Part shown: positions 11,150 to 23,159 of the stretch, one piece after another
Position numbering within the stretch: the stretch's first letter is position 1
Layout: each line of letters begins with the position of its first letter
Origin: Clitopilus passeckerianus
Taxonomy: Eukaryota > Basidiomycota > Agaricomycetes > Agaricales > Entolomataceae
Direction: 5' to 3'
Length of the DNA stretch: 64,000 nucleotides
Assembly: GCA_944990035.1 (NCBI GenBank)
Contig: CALYLX010000096.1
Coordinates: 434,001 to 498,000, forward strand
Position numbers and translations under genes: made by a program
Notes under the pieces: model-generated
The model's database searches: none
Told to the model about the DNA's origin: nothing
What the model saw: only the letters and a program-made list of their open reading frames with translations

Positions 11150-14100
11150 TCAGATACCATAATGGACGTAAGGAACCCAGCTGCGAAAACCTCTCTTTTG
11201 CTCCCGGAGCTTCGCTGTCGCAAGATGAAGGCCATAGGCTGCGTCCTTTACATCGGGCGGTGCATCCTTGCCATTTCGGAATAGATGTCCATAAAATACA
11301 TCCGCTATGATTGGCGCATCGGAATCATATATTGGCCTAAGATTAGAATCTGGCTGAGCATTGTAGAAACAGAACAAGTTGATGAGATGACATACCACAT
11401 TGTGCCAACAACACTTCTGAACCCAGCGAACATCATCGTAGCAACGAGATTGAGAGACTCATCAGGTCGTTCGTCATCCCCCTTTGCGGTCTCGCAGGCA
11501 CTCAGGTAAGCCAAGGCCGCAGAATTGGAGATCTGACAGTCCTTGATGATTCTTGACATCGTGAGTTTTCCCCCACTGAGCAGTAGATAGCTCTCCAGCG
11601 GGTCATCCAGGTTCTGCATGCCATGACATCCGAAATGGACAATCGAAGATCGTTGAATATCAGGTAGCACCACATCAATCTTGTTTGGTGCGCTCTGCAA
11701 CCCGAGACGGGTAATCAACTGGCCACTATCCGGTATATGTTGGCGGATGTTGTCCAGCTCATTTAGAGCTGCAGGAAGGGATTTTCCACCAGGTGCTTCG
11801 GGCTCAATGATTGCTGTCACCTTGAAGCCCGGAGATATCTCTGGTTGAGGATGGATAAGGTCTTGTGGAGAAGTGCAGTATGATGATACCACGTATTGGA
11901 AGAGGCAATCAATGGGATTGTTGTTGTCGGAATATATCCCTGCAGCATGGATCGGAAGGGAGGCGAATGCACCTGATGGACACCACCACAATCTTCCTGG
12001 TACACTCGTCTAGTAGGAGTATTTAGATGATAGGGCGAGCTCCCAGCCTAGTATCAGAACTCACCCTTTGTAACGCTAGCGCCGCGACCACAGGCTGTAC
12101 TACCTTAATCCATAAAACTTGCAGAGCAATTTGCACGGGATCTTTGTTTGGGACAGAGGATCGTTCGCGAACCAAACCGCGAGACAGCAAGGCCTGAAGG
12201 GCATCAATCGCAGTCCGAACCTGAGGCTGAGCGTCGTTGATCGACCGCAACCCGCCCGCCAGAGACGTGTGGAACAGCAACTGCAGAGCCTCCACGTCTT
12301 CCAGATCGATGATATCGGATAATGGAACGTGCTGCACAGAGAGAGATTCACGCATTATCAAAGCGTCACATCCATCTTTGGATGCGTTCAACAAGGCAAC
12401 TGGGCCGTTGTGGGCTGCACGCCGTAAAGATGTGAATGAAGGTGGCAACAAAAAACTTTCGAAGCCTGGAATCCTCCGAATCTCCTCAATGGCTCGGCGA
12501 CGTTGATCTGCAAGCTTGGGCAGGCTTTTAAAGGCTGGTGGATTTGGATATTGCCTATCAGATGCCAGCGATGTGTGAAGATGATCTGTGGAATTGTGGG
12601 ATGCTAGTTCAAGCTGTCGGGAAGCATCAAGGTATGTCTTGGCCAGGGTTGGGTTAAGAATGGCAAGTTCATCAACCTGGGTTCGCAGCTGGAGGGCCTG
12701 TGACCAAAAAATAGAGCGACCGGTTGACAGAAATGTGACAGCAGTTTCGAACTGGTCCTGGCTGATGGCACACTGTGTTGCGTTTCCAACAAGTTGTCGT
12801 GCATGTTCCAGCACATCTTGTCGCTCCTTCAGCGTGAGATCAATGGAGGCAAGTAGTGGGAGAAGTTCAAGGGCATAATGGTATCCATTGAGAGATGTGG
12901 CGGGACAATAGGCCCGGGCAAAGGGAGCAAAGGATATGACTGATTTGAGACGATTGAGCAAAGAGCCTGTTTCGTATTGAAAAGCCAATTCATAGAAACG
13001 GAGAGCTTGCTCTAGGTCTGCATCTTCTTTTTTGTGTTCATATCGGATGCGATGTGAGTTACCTAGGTTGTTTAGTGAATCTAAGCGATTTGGATGAGGG
13101 GGAGGTAGTAGATCCAATGCTTCTCGGTGCAGCTGAATGCATTCCTCGAGGTCCCGCAACGCTCCGTTCTGCACGAAAGAAGTGGAAAGGGCATTCGCCA
13201 GGTTGTTGAGTGAGCCGGAGCGATCGGGATGAGGGGGAGGGAGTAAACCCAGTGCTTCTCGGTGCATCCCAATGCATTCCTCGAGGTCTTGGAATGCTCC
13301 CTTCTGGTCAAAACGAGTCTTAAGGGCACCAGCTAAGTTGTTGAGTGAGCCGGAGCGATTGAGATGAGGGGAAGGTTGTAAATCCAGTGCTTCTCGGTGC
13401 ATCCCAATGCATTCCTCGAGGTCTTGGAATGCTCCCTTCTGCTCGAAACGAGTGGAAAGAGCATTTGCCAGGTTGTTGAGTGAGCCCGAGCGACCAGGAT
13501 GAGGAGGACGTCGTAACAACAGTGCTTCTCGGTGCAGCCGAATGCATTCCTCGAGGTTTTGGAACGTCCCCTTCTGCTCGAAACGAGTTGTAAGGGCACT
13601 AGCTAGGTTGTTGAGTGAGTCCGAGCGATGTGGATGAGGGGGAGGGAGCAAGCCCAGTGCCTCTCGGTGCAGCTGAACGCATTCCTCAAGGTCTTGGAAT
13701 GCTCCCTTCTGCTCGAAACGAGTCTTAAGGGCACTAGCTAAGTTGTTGAGTGAGGTGGAGCGATCAGGATGAGGGGGAAGTTGTAATTCTAGTGCTTCTC
13801 TGTAGAGCGGAATGCACTCCTCGAGGTCTCGGAATGCTCCCTTCTGGTCGAAACGAATCGTAAGGGCGCCAGCAAGGTTGTTGAGTGAGCCCCAGCGATC
13901 AGGATGAGGGGGAGGTCGTAATTCTAGTGCTTCTCGGTGGAGCGGAATGCAATCCTCGAGGTCTCGGAATGCTCCCTTCTGGTTGAAACGAATCGTAAGG
14001 GCGCCAGCAAGGTTGTTGAGTGAGGCAGAGCGATCGGGATGAGGAGGAGGTCGTAAGCCCAGTGCTTCTTGGTGCAGACCAATGCATTCATCAAGATCTT

Positions 14101-16098
14101 GGAATGCTCCCGTCTGTTCGAAACGACTAGACAGGGCATTTGCCAGGTTGCCGAGTGAGCCGGAGCGATCGGGATGAGTGAGAGGTCGTAACCCCAGTGC
14201 TTCTCGGTGCAGTCCAATACTTTCCTCGAGATCTTGAAACTCTCCTTTATGCTGAAAACGAGTTTCAAGGGCACTAGCTAGGTTATTGAGGGAGCCCGAG
14301 CGATGTGGATGAGGGGGACGGAATAAACCCAGTGCTTCTCGGTGTAGACCAATGCATTCCTCGAGGTCTTGGAATGCTCCCTTCTGCTCAAAACGGATTG
14401 AAAGAGCGCCAGCTAGGTTGTTGAGTAAGGCGGAGCGATTGGGATGGGAGAGAGGTTGTAAACCCAGTGCTTCTCGGTGCAGCCCAATACATTCCTCGAG
14501 GTCTTGGAATTCCCCCTTGTGCTCAAAACGAGTTTCAAGGGCACTAGCTAGGTTATTAAGGGAGCCCGAGCGATGTGGATGAGGGGGAGGGAATAAATCC
14601 AGTGCTTCTCGGTGTAGACCAATGCATTCCTCGAGGTCTTGGAATGCTCCCTTTTGTTCGAAACAAATCATAAGGGCGTTTGCCAGGTCGTTGAGTGAGC
14701 TGGAGCGATCAGGATGAGGGGGAGGGAGTAAACCCAGTGCTTCTCGGTGCATCCCAATGCATTCCTCGAGGTCTTGGAATGCTCCCGTCTGTTCGAAACG
14801 AGTAGACAGGGCATTGGCCAGGTTGTTGAGTGAGCTGGAGCGATCGGGATGACTGAGAGGTCGTAACCCAAGTGCTTCTCGGTGCAGTCCAATACATTCC
14901 TCCAGGTCTTGGAATTCTCCTTTGTGCTCAAAACGAGTTTCAAGGGCACTAGCTAGGTTATTAAGGGAGCCCGAGCGATGTGGATGAGGGGGAGGGAATA
15001 AATCCAGTGCTTCTCGGTGCAGGCCAATGCATTCCTCGAGGTCGTGGAACGCTCCCTTCTGCTGAAAAAGAGTCAAAAGGGCATTTGCCAGGTTGTTGAG
15101 CCACAGGGCATGATCGGGGTGATGAGTAGACATCATGCTGACCCCTTCTCTGTTGAGGATGATGCTGTCTTCCAGGTCCTCGAGATCACCTCCCCAGCTA
15201 AAACACGTTGAGAGTGCATTGGACAGACAGTTCAAGGTTGACAAACGTTGTGGGTGAGGTGGCATGCGATAACACAAAGAGACATTGAGATGAGTAATCG
15301 CCTCCTGCATTTGAGAAATTTCGACTGCTTCCTTTGCCATCTTCGCGCCTAGCTGGAACAATTTGGCCCCCTCCTCATCGATTGATTGTGCCTTTCCCAT
15401 GTGTTCATTCACGTCCATCATTCCCCTATCGCATCCACATTCCGTAGCCCGAAGCCATCCAATATGGGTCAGCATCGTGAGGCAGATGTATGAGAGGGGG
15501 ATATTGCCAATGCAGAGGTACTCTGCTTCACGGAATTTGTTTGCCGCACCGGTCAACTCCAAATCTCTGAGGAAGTGGAGATATCTCATGGTAAGTGCGT
15601 TTCCTAGCAGAATCAGGAACTCTGCCTTCTGGAGGACTTTTTTGCCTTCAGTGTACAGTGTGATTGATTCCTCCGCTACCCATATTATGTCGTCGAGGGT
15701 GGCGGTATCGATGCATTGTCGACATTCGTCTATAAGCTCAATCGCAGATTTTATTTCCTCGTCCTTTCCAATATCTTGACACGTGGTCTTGACGGAATAC
15801 ACTGTGAGTTGAATTACGAAGTACAAATAATTGTACGTACCCCTTTTGCGATAACGATGCAAATGCTTTCCTCGTGCGGAAAGCAGGCTTCCAGATCCTC
15901 TATGCACCCGAAAAAACAGTATCGCGTGAGTAGCGCCCTTCTGAGATGGTGGTGTAGTATTGAGCGGGTTTCTTCCGGATAGGTTTCATCTTCTAGCACG
16001 CGCCGTAACAGAGATATGGCGGTGTTGAGAGGAAGGATGTTGAGGTCATTCCTGACTGTTGCCATTAATCTCTTGAGTATAAACAGGATCTCCCCCAT
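11150..16098 (-). CDS. TPR-repeat CHAT-domain (caspase-like) protein
   Basis: Four exons (16098-15841, 15787-12065, 12009-11396, 11336-11150) join in frame to give 1593 residues; introns are 53, 55 and 59 bp. Residues 1-300 are helical and unassigned. Residues about 300-1000 hold tetratricopeptide-type repeats of 45 residues (core SLNNLA.AL..RF..KG.F.DLEECI.LHREAL). The C-terminus is a CHAT domain: RLWWCPSGAFASLPIHAAG after the second intron, HFGCHG near residue 1452 and SACETA near 1495 supply the expected His/Cys pair of caspase-like peptidases, and the end (MWPIYDSDAPIIADVFY) is intact. CHAT proteins are peptidase-fold domains coupled to TPRs; in fungi and bacteria some act in regulated cell death. 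An alternative first exon (ATGAAG at 16336-16331, 193-bp intron) is possible. No signal peptide or membrane segment seen. Confidence 0.9.
13060..15084 (-). repeat. Fifteen in-register 135-bp TPR-coding repeats
   Basis: The string TTCTCGGTG (or one-base variants) recurs at exactly 135-bp steps from 13121 to 15011: 13121, 13256, 13391, 13526, 13661 and so on, without an indel. Each unit encodes 45 residues. Neighbouring units differ at only a few positions, mostly in the loop (RPPPHPDRS versus QPLSHPNRS) and in the middle charged residues. Confidence 0.9.
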
Positions 16099-16137
16099 GG
16101 CTTCATCGTCTTCCCGCTGGACACGTATACAAGGTGC

Positions 16138-16278
16138 CTAAATGAACGATTGAATAAGTCTCAAAAATGGAAAGGAGATGGGATGCGCAAGCTTGAACGA
16201 CGTACAGTCTTGGAACGAGGCACAGTCTCTAAACGACGCGCAGCTTTTGAACGAGATACAGTCTTTTCCTTTGCGCAT
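16138..16278 (-). CDS. Possible 46-residue Cys-hexapeptide-repeat ORF
   Basis: A frame from ATG (16278) to TAG (16138) reads MRKGK followed by four hexapeptides of form [DS]C[ITA]SF[KRQ], then a hydrophobic tail. It is encoded by four 18-bp direct repeats. It lies just upstream of the TPR-CHAT reading frame, inside its possible 5' intron. It may be only a non-coding minisatellite; no homologue is known to me. Confidence 0.25.
   Translation of the reverse strand: MRKGKDCISFKSCASFRDCASFQDCTSFKLAHPISFPFLRLIQSFI
16193..16264. repeat. Four 18-bp direct repeats
   Basis: On the plus strand the units run CTTGAACGACGTACAGT, CTTGGAACGAGGCACAGT, CTCTAAACGACGCGCAGC and TTTTGAACGAGATACAGT. They are imperfect and immediately upstream of the TPR-CHAT coding start. 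Confidence 0.7.
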
Positions 16279-16500
16279 GCGAGTGATTGTTAGCCTCGTC
16301 GTTAAAGTGCGTGTGTCAGTTACCGCTCACCTTCATTGTGTTCCCATCTAGAATACACGCCGATGGCCTCTTTTAAGGAGCCCTTGGATCGATAACCTGT
16401 TCCACGTGTTGGCATTACCCTGATTTCTTCATAGCACCTCGATCATGCGCGCTTCCTTCGTTTTGTTTGGACACGATTTCTGTGAAGCAATTGGCACCAG

Positions 16501-17984
16501 CATCAGGGAAACGGAATGAGTCCGTTTTAGCGTTACAACCTGTTACAATCCACGTAAAGCAGACCCTATCCATGAAATATTATGGACATAGTTGCGACCT
16601 CGGACGGTTCTCAGATGTGCAGGCAATTCGGACCGAAAATAACGAAAGATTGTGTTCACATCATCATCTCTGATAAAAATATAAATAGTTCATAATCCCT
16701 TATAATCCATACAATGGCAGACGATAGTCGGATATGTTGTCCATGCGATGGGGGATTTCAACCTGTTATGATCCTACCAAATGATGCTCAGCAAATAATC
16801 ATTCACGACATGCGTGGCTGGGGCCGGCTAGTACTAGTTCAGGCGGGTGGCTCATTCCGACGGATGTAGATGGGTGGAAAATGTGATATTTATTTCGCAC
16901 TATGCTACATAAGCCAGAAGGATATTCTATTTGACTACTGAAACGCAGGTCCCGATGCGCCGGCGTTAGGAGAATTAGAGAAGCTATTCAAAGGCAGCAC
17001 TCGAGCAGGCGATCTAGATACGCTCCCGAGTCAGTTGCATGCATGCAGGATAGATTCAACTTTTACTCACCTTAGGTACCTTCACCCCGATACCAGGTGC
17101 CTCCAAGACCACTTCCATTCGCCACTTAGTGAGCTTCGTCAACAAGATAACTCGAAACCAGTCGTGCATCAGAACTTACTTCCTATGGGCGTATGAAAGA
17201 GATCGCCAACGCAGATAGAAGCGTCCCTAGGTACTAGAGGCGGCTAGAGATGAAGGTTGACGAGGAACTTGGGCCTACACGCCGAGAATATGAGCCCAAC
17301 CTATATAACAGGCGCTGAGCGGAGCTTCAATGAACTTAGGCAAAATATCGATTTTGAACTGACTGACCTCATGGCTCTCGTTGCTAGGTCGAATTAAATT
17401 CAGCGGAGCAGGAGCCCCACCACTAGTGTCTCCATTGGAGCCATTGGAGCAGAAGCTTTGACGGACCTGAAGAGTGGAGGGAGACAAGTTCAAAGTACAC
17501 CCATCAGCACCCATTGGCGTTGGGCGCTCTGGCGCCGAGGACGAAGGCGATCAAGACATCGTTTGGGACGGATCTAGCTCGAGGGGTTTCAAGGCGGGTA
17601 CAAGGCATGGCAGCCATAATAACAAGTAAGAATCGAGGTAAAATATTATGTGCCGCATCGTGAATCCGGTAACACTTTCTTACAATATGACCATATACAG
17701 TTCTGTTCGCTAAGAGCCTTATAAGAAGAGGGGATCAGGTTTCCAGAAGATATTGGCGTTGAAAGGGATAAGAATGATGATCTAGCCTTCGCAGTTGAAC
17801 ATGATCCTCCTAAGATCTGAAATGGCGGCTGACATCAGTAATCTAATTTTTGGAAAGATCAAAAGGAGCTCTTGAGATGATCCCATGGTCGTAACCCATT
17901 ATAATCCGTTATAACGCCAACTAATCTGATTCCGGCTTCGTGACTCGCATCTGGCTGTATCACACTCGTTCCGTTTCCCTGATG
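16501..17984. mobile_element. Non-autonomous DNA transposon with terminal inverted repeats
   Basis: The left end CATCAGGGAAACGGAATGAGT (16501-16521) is the reverse complement, with one mismatch in 21, of 17964-17984. Weaker inverted similarity continues inward: GCGTTACAACCTGTTACAATCC on the left against ATTATAATCCGTTATAACGCC on the right. No transposase or other convincing frame lies in the 1.48 kb between. A target-site duplication is not clear. The element sits directly upstream of the TPR-CHAT gene. Confidence 0.6.
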
Positions 17985-18669
17985 AGGCGCCTGAATGGCG
18001 TCCAGGCTGTACGCTGACCCAAACGGACACCCCGTTTGCCGGTGGGCTAGTGCTAATCTGTCAGGACTGAGCATCTAATGAAGGGAGAACTTGAACACGC
18101 CTTAACATCGTGGCCACCTGGGACGGTATGCGGTCAAGGTGTGAAAATTTTGACGAAGTCAATGGGCGAGCCGCTCGCTCAAGTCTTGGGAGTCCGAGCT
18201 AGTCTCCAACCCAGACCTAGAGGAACGTCTCATCCACTGTAGCACGCCATAATAAGATGAGCCTACCTATTCCCGGCGTATGAACAGTGAAACACCGAGT
18301 AGCTGTGAGCAAGCACGATGGCCTTCGAGTTGGAGGGACTGAAGAACCCAAAATGAGGACAGCGTCAATTTTCCCCCAACCAGTGCTAAAAGTAGCATGC
18401 TTCACCGATCGTTTGGTAAGAGAGGGTATCATTACACAGGTTCTGGAATGCCAGGGGAGCGGTGTTTAGAACAGGAATCAAGAAGTACGGGAAGGAGGGT
18501 ATTGCGAGAAAATAATTGAAGGTGCTTGGGAAAGCAGAGTGACATAGCGTACGCAGAGGGAGGCGACTAGAAACAAGTTCTTGTATAAGAGGTGAGAATA
18601 ATGGAGTAAAGCCGCTGTAGGTCATGAAGGGAGATAACGAATACGTCTGTAGGGACCAAGCCCGACCGA
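17985..18669. other. Segment without a clear gene
   Basis: Minus-strand frames of 70-100 codons (18217-18432, 18386-18685, 18567-18809) are open, but no motif or gene model is visible. The purine-rich flank seen in other units is not clearly present here. Confidence 0.35.
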
Positions 18670-19600
18670 TGCGGAAACCAAACACGCCTCGTCTTGTCCT
18701 TCCACCATCTTCTCACTACCAATCCACAACAAATTGCACCATGGCCGGCTTGGCCTTCCATGGGGCGTTCCAGCTTTTGCTTACCTCGTACCCATTCCTT
18801 CCTCGCCATCCTTAGAACACCAACCTACATACCATTGACAGGGGATGTTGCCAAAGTATCGATTCCTGCCAAAATGGGTCTTTGATGAACTGCGGTAGAA
18901 TTGCAGCACAAATTCGCCAACGCCAAAAAGCCCTCGTCAAGCATCCACTTCTATTCTTGACTCCCCATTGAATCACATAGGATACAAAGATGCGAGGTCT
19001 TGCAACACTCATGCTTTGATTCTTCCCCATCTTGTTCGCTGCTCCTTTCTCCGCGCAACCTCTGGTTTGGAAGGAAGGAACTACAGGAAGTAGGTCCTCT
19101 TGGTATGTCCACTCCCTCCTACCCAACATTTTCCCAATCTGACGCTCGAACTCGGTAGGCATGACCTTAGGTCCCAGGCGATTCGTTACCAGCACCTCAT
19201 CGTGTTGAGCTGGGCGTCATACAATACCTTCAAGCCCATTCCCGCCAAATTGTCCCTCAGCCAACCCCATATCCGCGGTCGACGCACATCAAGACTATTC
19301 CAGCTTGGCCCCGTTCACAACCGCTGCACAGAAACCCCGAGGGAAATTCCTTGGTGTCGTTAGGGCTGTCATATCACAGCTATGCTCTTCGGTTCAAGTA
19401 TGGCGCTTGGAAGGAGATGGTTACCAGGCAAACACCAAGCCATATACTCAACAAGACGATGGCACCCACTGGCAAGGCCTGTTCGCTGGATGAAACAACC
19501 ACCAGGCTTCTAGAGTCCTCATTTAATACGTGTTCAATGTACGGATTCGACCCAGACACCTTCCTAATAGAATCTACATTTCTTTTAGAAAAAGTATCTA
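18670..19600 (+). pseudogene. GMC oxidoreductase relict C (N-terminal part)
   Basis: Starts with ACCAAACACGCCTCGTCTTG and TTCCACCATC, matching the flank and start of units A and B, and contains AGGGGATGTTGCCAAAGTATC (compare AGGATTGCCAAGAAGTACC in unit B). Near 19330-19357 it encodes KPRGKFLGV, a recognisable form of the GMC signature PRGKxLGGSS. Frames are broken on both sides. It may be the front half of the gene whose back half is relict D (21780-22790). Confidence 0.5.
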
Positions 19601-21440
19601 TTCAAGGATAGAGAGAAGAGCGACGGGTCATTTTCATTGGCCGATACTACGCACGCTTCGTCCACATAAGTAGTCATGGACGGCGAAGATATAGAAGACA
19701 TCGAAAATTCTACTTTACATGGCAAAATCTACACGATATAGTGAACTGCTATACCGATAAGACAGTGTAAAAAGTTCCCCCTGTCCATCCATACATCAAT
19801 TTCACCTTCCCCGATACCACTGCATCATCAGCGTAGATGTATCAAATCATCCAGCGGCTGTGTACTGAGTCCACGAAGGTCCTGCCCCAATTCCAATGGA
19901 TCCACCGATGTTTCTTGCCCTCGTTTATCAGCTCCATCCAGAGCGAAGCTCACAGAGGGCAGATATGACGTCTGGCGAAAGGTTCTTGGTCTGGTTGAAC
20001 GCCGGCCAAAAATCCAGCAAGAAGGGAGGCAACGCGAAATTCCAGCGTTGTCCGAAAATCCTCAAAATCCTCCTTTCGACCTCCTTGTGCAGCACTCGCG
20101 AGGACCTCTGAACACCATGGACGAAGAGAAGTTATTCTTTAGATGCGCCATCCCGATTTCATCCTAGAAAGGATACTAGGGAGAGTGGTTGATCCTGGAG
20201 AGCGGGGTTTCCACCAAACAGCGGGTTGCAGGGGGAAGAGAAGAGAGCGATCTGGGGGATACCTAGGAAGACCAACTGCAGGATAGGATAGCTTGGCGAA
20301 GATTGGTGCGAGGGCGGAGGAGAGATGATGGGAGAAGGAGTATAATCTGAAAAGCGAATGGGGTGCATGGTAGGTGGCCGGATCTATCCGTTCAAGCTCG
20401 GTGGCTGGAAGGTTGAGTGGTCATTGTACTCGTTATGGTCGCTAGCATTGGCACCTTCAGCCTGGAAGCTGGTTGCTAGATCGTGAGCACCGCAAGAGGC
20501 CCGGATGGCGTGAGCAAGACATACCTCTCCATAGAAAAAGACTGTCTGGAATTATCGCCGAAATTCACTAAGTACCACCCTTCCAACTAGGTCTCAAAGC
20601 TGGCGCCCTGGTGTATACTGGCCATGTTGAGCATTTCCGAGCATCTGCATCTGAAAGGAGAGGAACTTCAGTGACATTTATTTGGTTCTTACGCACTATG
20701 ACATACCTTTGACAAAACCAAAGTAGACGTATGACTTGCATGAATCTGACTGCCCTAGATTATCTGCAAACATGCGTAGAGGACATCCTGGAGGGCGCGG
20801 GTGAAAAGCTGGACAAAGAGAAAAACTGGTGGTCGGGCGCTCTGGGTCTCTAATGGCTTGGGTCTGCCCAACAACAAAATGGGGGCAGATTTGCGTTGAT
20901 ATTCACTCCTCAAGGCTGCGTGAGATCGCTAGTTATATGGCGGGAGGACGGTAAAAAGTGGCCTAGCAAAGCAGATTTAGTAGCATTTAGGTTCTGCTAG
21001 GCTGCAGTATGCCCAGTGCCTTTCCGATCAAGACATCGTTTCCGCGGTGGTCCAGACTTGTTTGCGGGTTTCGGGAGAGCTTGAATGACTATTTTGTGGG
21101 AATGTTGAGGTCATGATAGTATGCGAGTGTAGAGTCTGAGTAGAGTAGAATGGAAGTGAGAGATGGTGGTGGTTCGAAGGAAGGAAACGTTACCAAAATT
21201 GGTAACCCTAACCCAGATCTGGGCTCTTCGACTTCGCTCTCTGTTCCCTCTTCCAAGTCCTTAATCTCACTCAACTGCTTTCCTGGCTCAACTAAGATTT
21301 TTAACGCATACTGAACGTTCGAACTCTTGATTAAATCTCCCATCAATAGCTAGGCCGATATAATCTCGGCGTCATATAACATAGTTGAGATGAACTACAC
21401 GCTTTGTGAGTATGTACGACCTTTGTCCAGCTTCATGACC
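19601..21440. other. 1.8-kb segment between GMC relicts C and D
   Basis: No intact gene. Minus-strand pieces such as TLEFRVASLLAGFLAGVQPD (about 20030-19970) look coding but are unassigned. Because C holds only the GMC N-terminus and D only the middle and C-terminus, this stretch may be an insertion that split a single copy. GATCAAGACATCGTTT at about 21028 also occurs at 17551, next to the end of the TIR element. Confidence 0.3.
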
Positions 21441-21779
21441 GCTAAGAATTCAGTGTAGAGGTCCTCAGACCCTTCTGATACGTTATATACGATACATCTC
21501 CCAGAACAATATGCGAGTCCTTCCGCACGAACATACTCAACCACGACTTCCCAAGATCATCAAGCCAACCCTCTTCCCGACATGACAACGTCCACACGTC
21601 ACTCCCACAATCGAGATTGCTGTAAACCAGTTCCTTCTTGCCTTCCTTACACCATTCCCCGGGTTTCAACGGCTTTGACTGCATCCGCTGGCAGAGACCA
21701 GGCTTACATTGCGCGTCAACATCTGGACATGAAACGGATATACCGGGTTGCGATGTTCACTAGGCTACGATAATGGAAG

Positions 21780-22790
21780 CTCGAATCCCTTGTGGTTGCA
21801 TGGACTACGCCAGCATCGAGCTCTAGAAACGCACCCGGATCTATCACCCACAGGCGGCCCATTCGACAATCGTACGCAAGCCGACGACATGCTCGTTCAT
21901 GCTCCTCCCTCAAGGTCTTCTGGCATCAGCAGCGGAGACTCCATCCTCCGCCAGTTCTGAACAGGGCTAACCTCCCCATCCTCACTCCAACGCCGCTAAG
22001 AACACGACCTCGTTCCTTGCCACCAGTTTCGAGTTCGGTTCCCCCAGCAAACCTGATGCAAGGTTGACTGCCAATCTTACGAAGGAGGTCATCCTCCCTG
22101 TTGGCTCATTCAAGAACTCGTAATTCCTGGAGTTGTCTGGTATCAGCAACAAGACCTTACTTGAAAGTCGTGGCATTCCCCCCCCCCATCTCGGGCGCTC
22201 CTTGCAAGGCCACCTGGAGTTCAACACCGACTTCTTGCAGAAGGAATATGCCCCTCGAGACATTGAGTAAGTCTCGACCCGTGTTGCCTCTTCAAGACGA
22301 TAATCAACTAATAATAGGCCTCTTCAGACATCCGCCGCAACAGCCGGGAATGCGACCAGCTCGCCTGGGATGAATATAAAGCCATAGAAACCGGCGTGTC
22401 CACCACTTCCCCCACTACGTTTCTCAGACCTCGATGCCGAACTCGCCTCACGCCTCAACCTACCTCCGACTTTTACCCCTCCGCAAAAAGCACCTCATCG
22501 GAGGTAAAGCTACCCAGGTCGAATTCACCCTTGTCCCCACAAAGGCGGCAACGCGTCGTCCAACTACCCACCCATTCCAGGACGGAACCACGTCAACTTG
22601 GTCACCTTCCTCCTCCTCCAGCTTTATGGTGCCGGAAACGTGTCCACGTCGATACCACGGACCCGTTCGCGATTCCTTCGGTGGATCCGAAGTACACCAG
22701 TTCTCGTTTGACTGGACCGTCGCGGGCCGCAAGCAGTAGACGAGGTTCATGAGGATCTGGTCACGGGGGAGACTGACCCTACCAAATCCC
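21780..22790 (+). pseudogene. GMC oxidoreductase relict D (middle and C-terminal parts)
   Basis: The clearest GMC remnant. Around 22066-22140 it encodes TANLTKEVILPVGSFKNS and then FLELSGIS, the decayed second GMC signature (GSxxSPxLLxLSGIG). LEFNTDFLQKEYAPRDIE follows near 22210, then an intron with GTAAGT ... TAATAG. Near 22640-22690 HVDTTDPFAIPSVDPKY matches the family's C-terminal segment (DPLAxPxIDPxY). Frameshifts are frequent. GMC enzymes are FAD-dependent alcohol or sugar oxidases, often secreted in mushrooms. Confidence 0.7.
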
Positions 22791-23159
22791 ACGTCGTGGA
22801 GTCGAATCAGCCGAGGAATCGTATTCAAACCTGGAAGAGCAGAGGGAGGTGCTTTTTGTCGCGAATGGACTCGATTAGCATAACGACATCCTGTTGGACT
22901 ACCGCCATAGCCTCTTGCGACCTTGCTGGCGTCGTCGGTTCTAAGAGGGGAAGGTGTATGGGACACGGAATCTGTCTGTAGAATATATTCTATTATCAAT
23001 TCATCTTCCTCAGCTGTTTTATAATATCTCAACTTCTTATAATTAAATCTCTTTACATCTAATTTATGGCGATAATTTTCATAAAGGCTAGCTGGTTGTG
23101 TCAAAACCTTTAAATTTGGTACTGTATTACGAAGACAAATTACAATATGCTTTTATACC

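Noticed and set aside
13059..14949. Several 60-116 codon minus-strand frames in other registers across the TPR array
   Set aside because: They are alternative frames of the 135-bp repeat and repeat with the same period; the 45-residue TPR frame continues through all units.
16676..16690. AT-rich ATAAAAATATAAATAG as a TATA box for the CHAT gene
   Set aside because: It is in plus orientation, lies inside the TIR element and is more than 500 bp from the minus-strand start.
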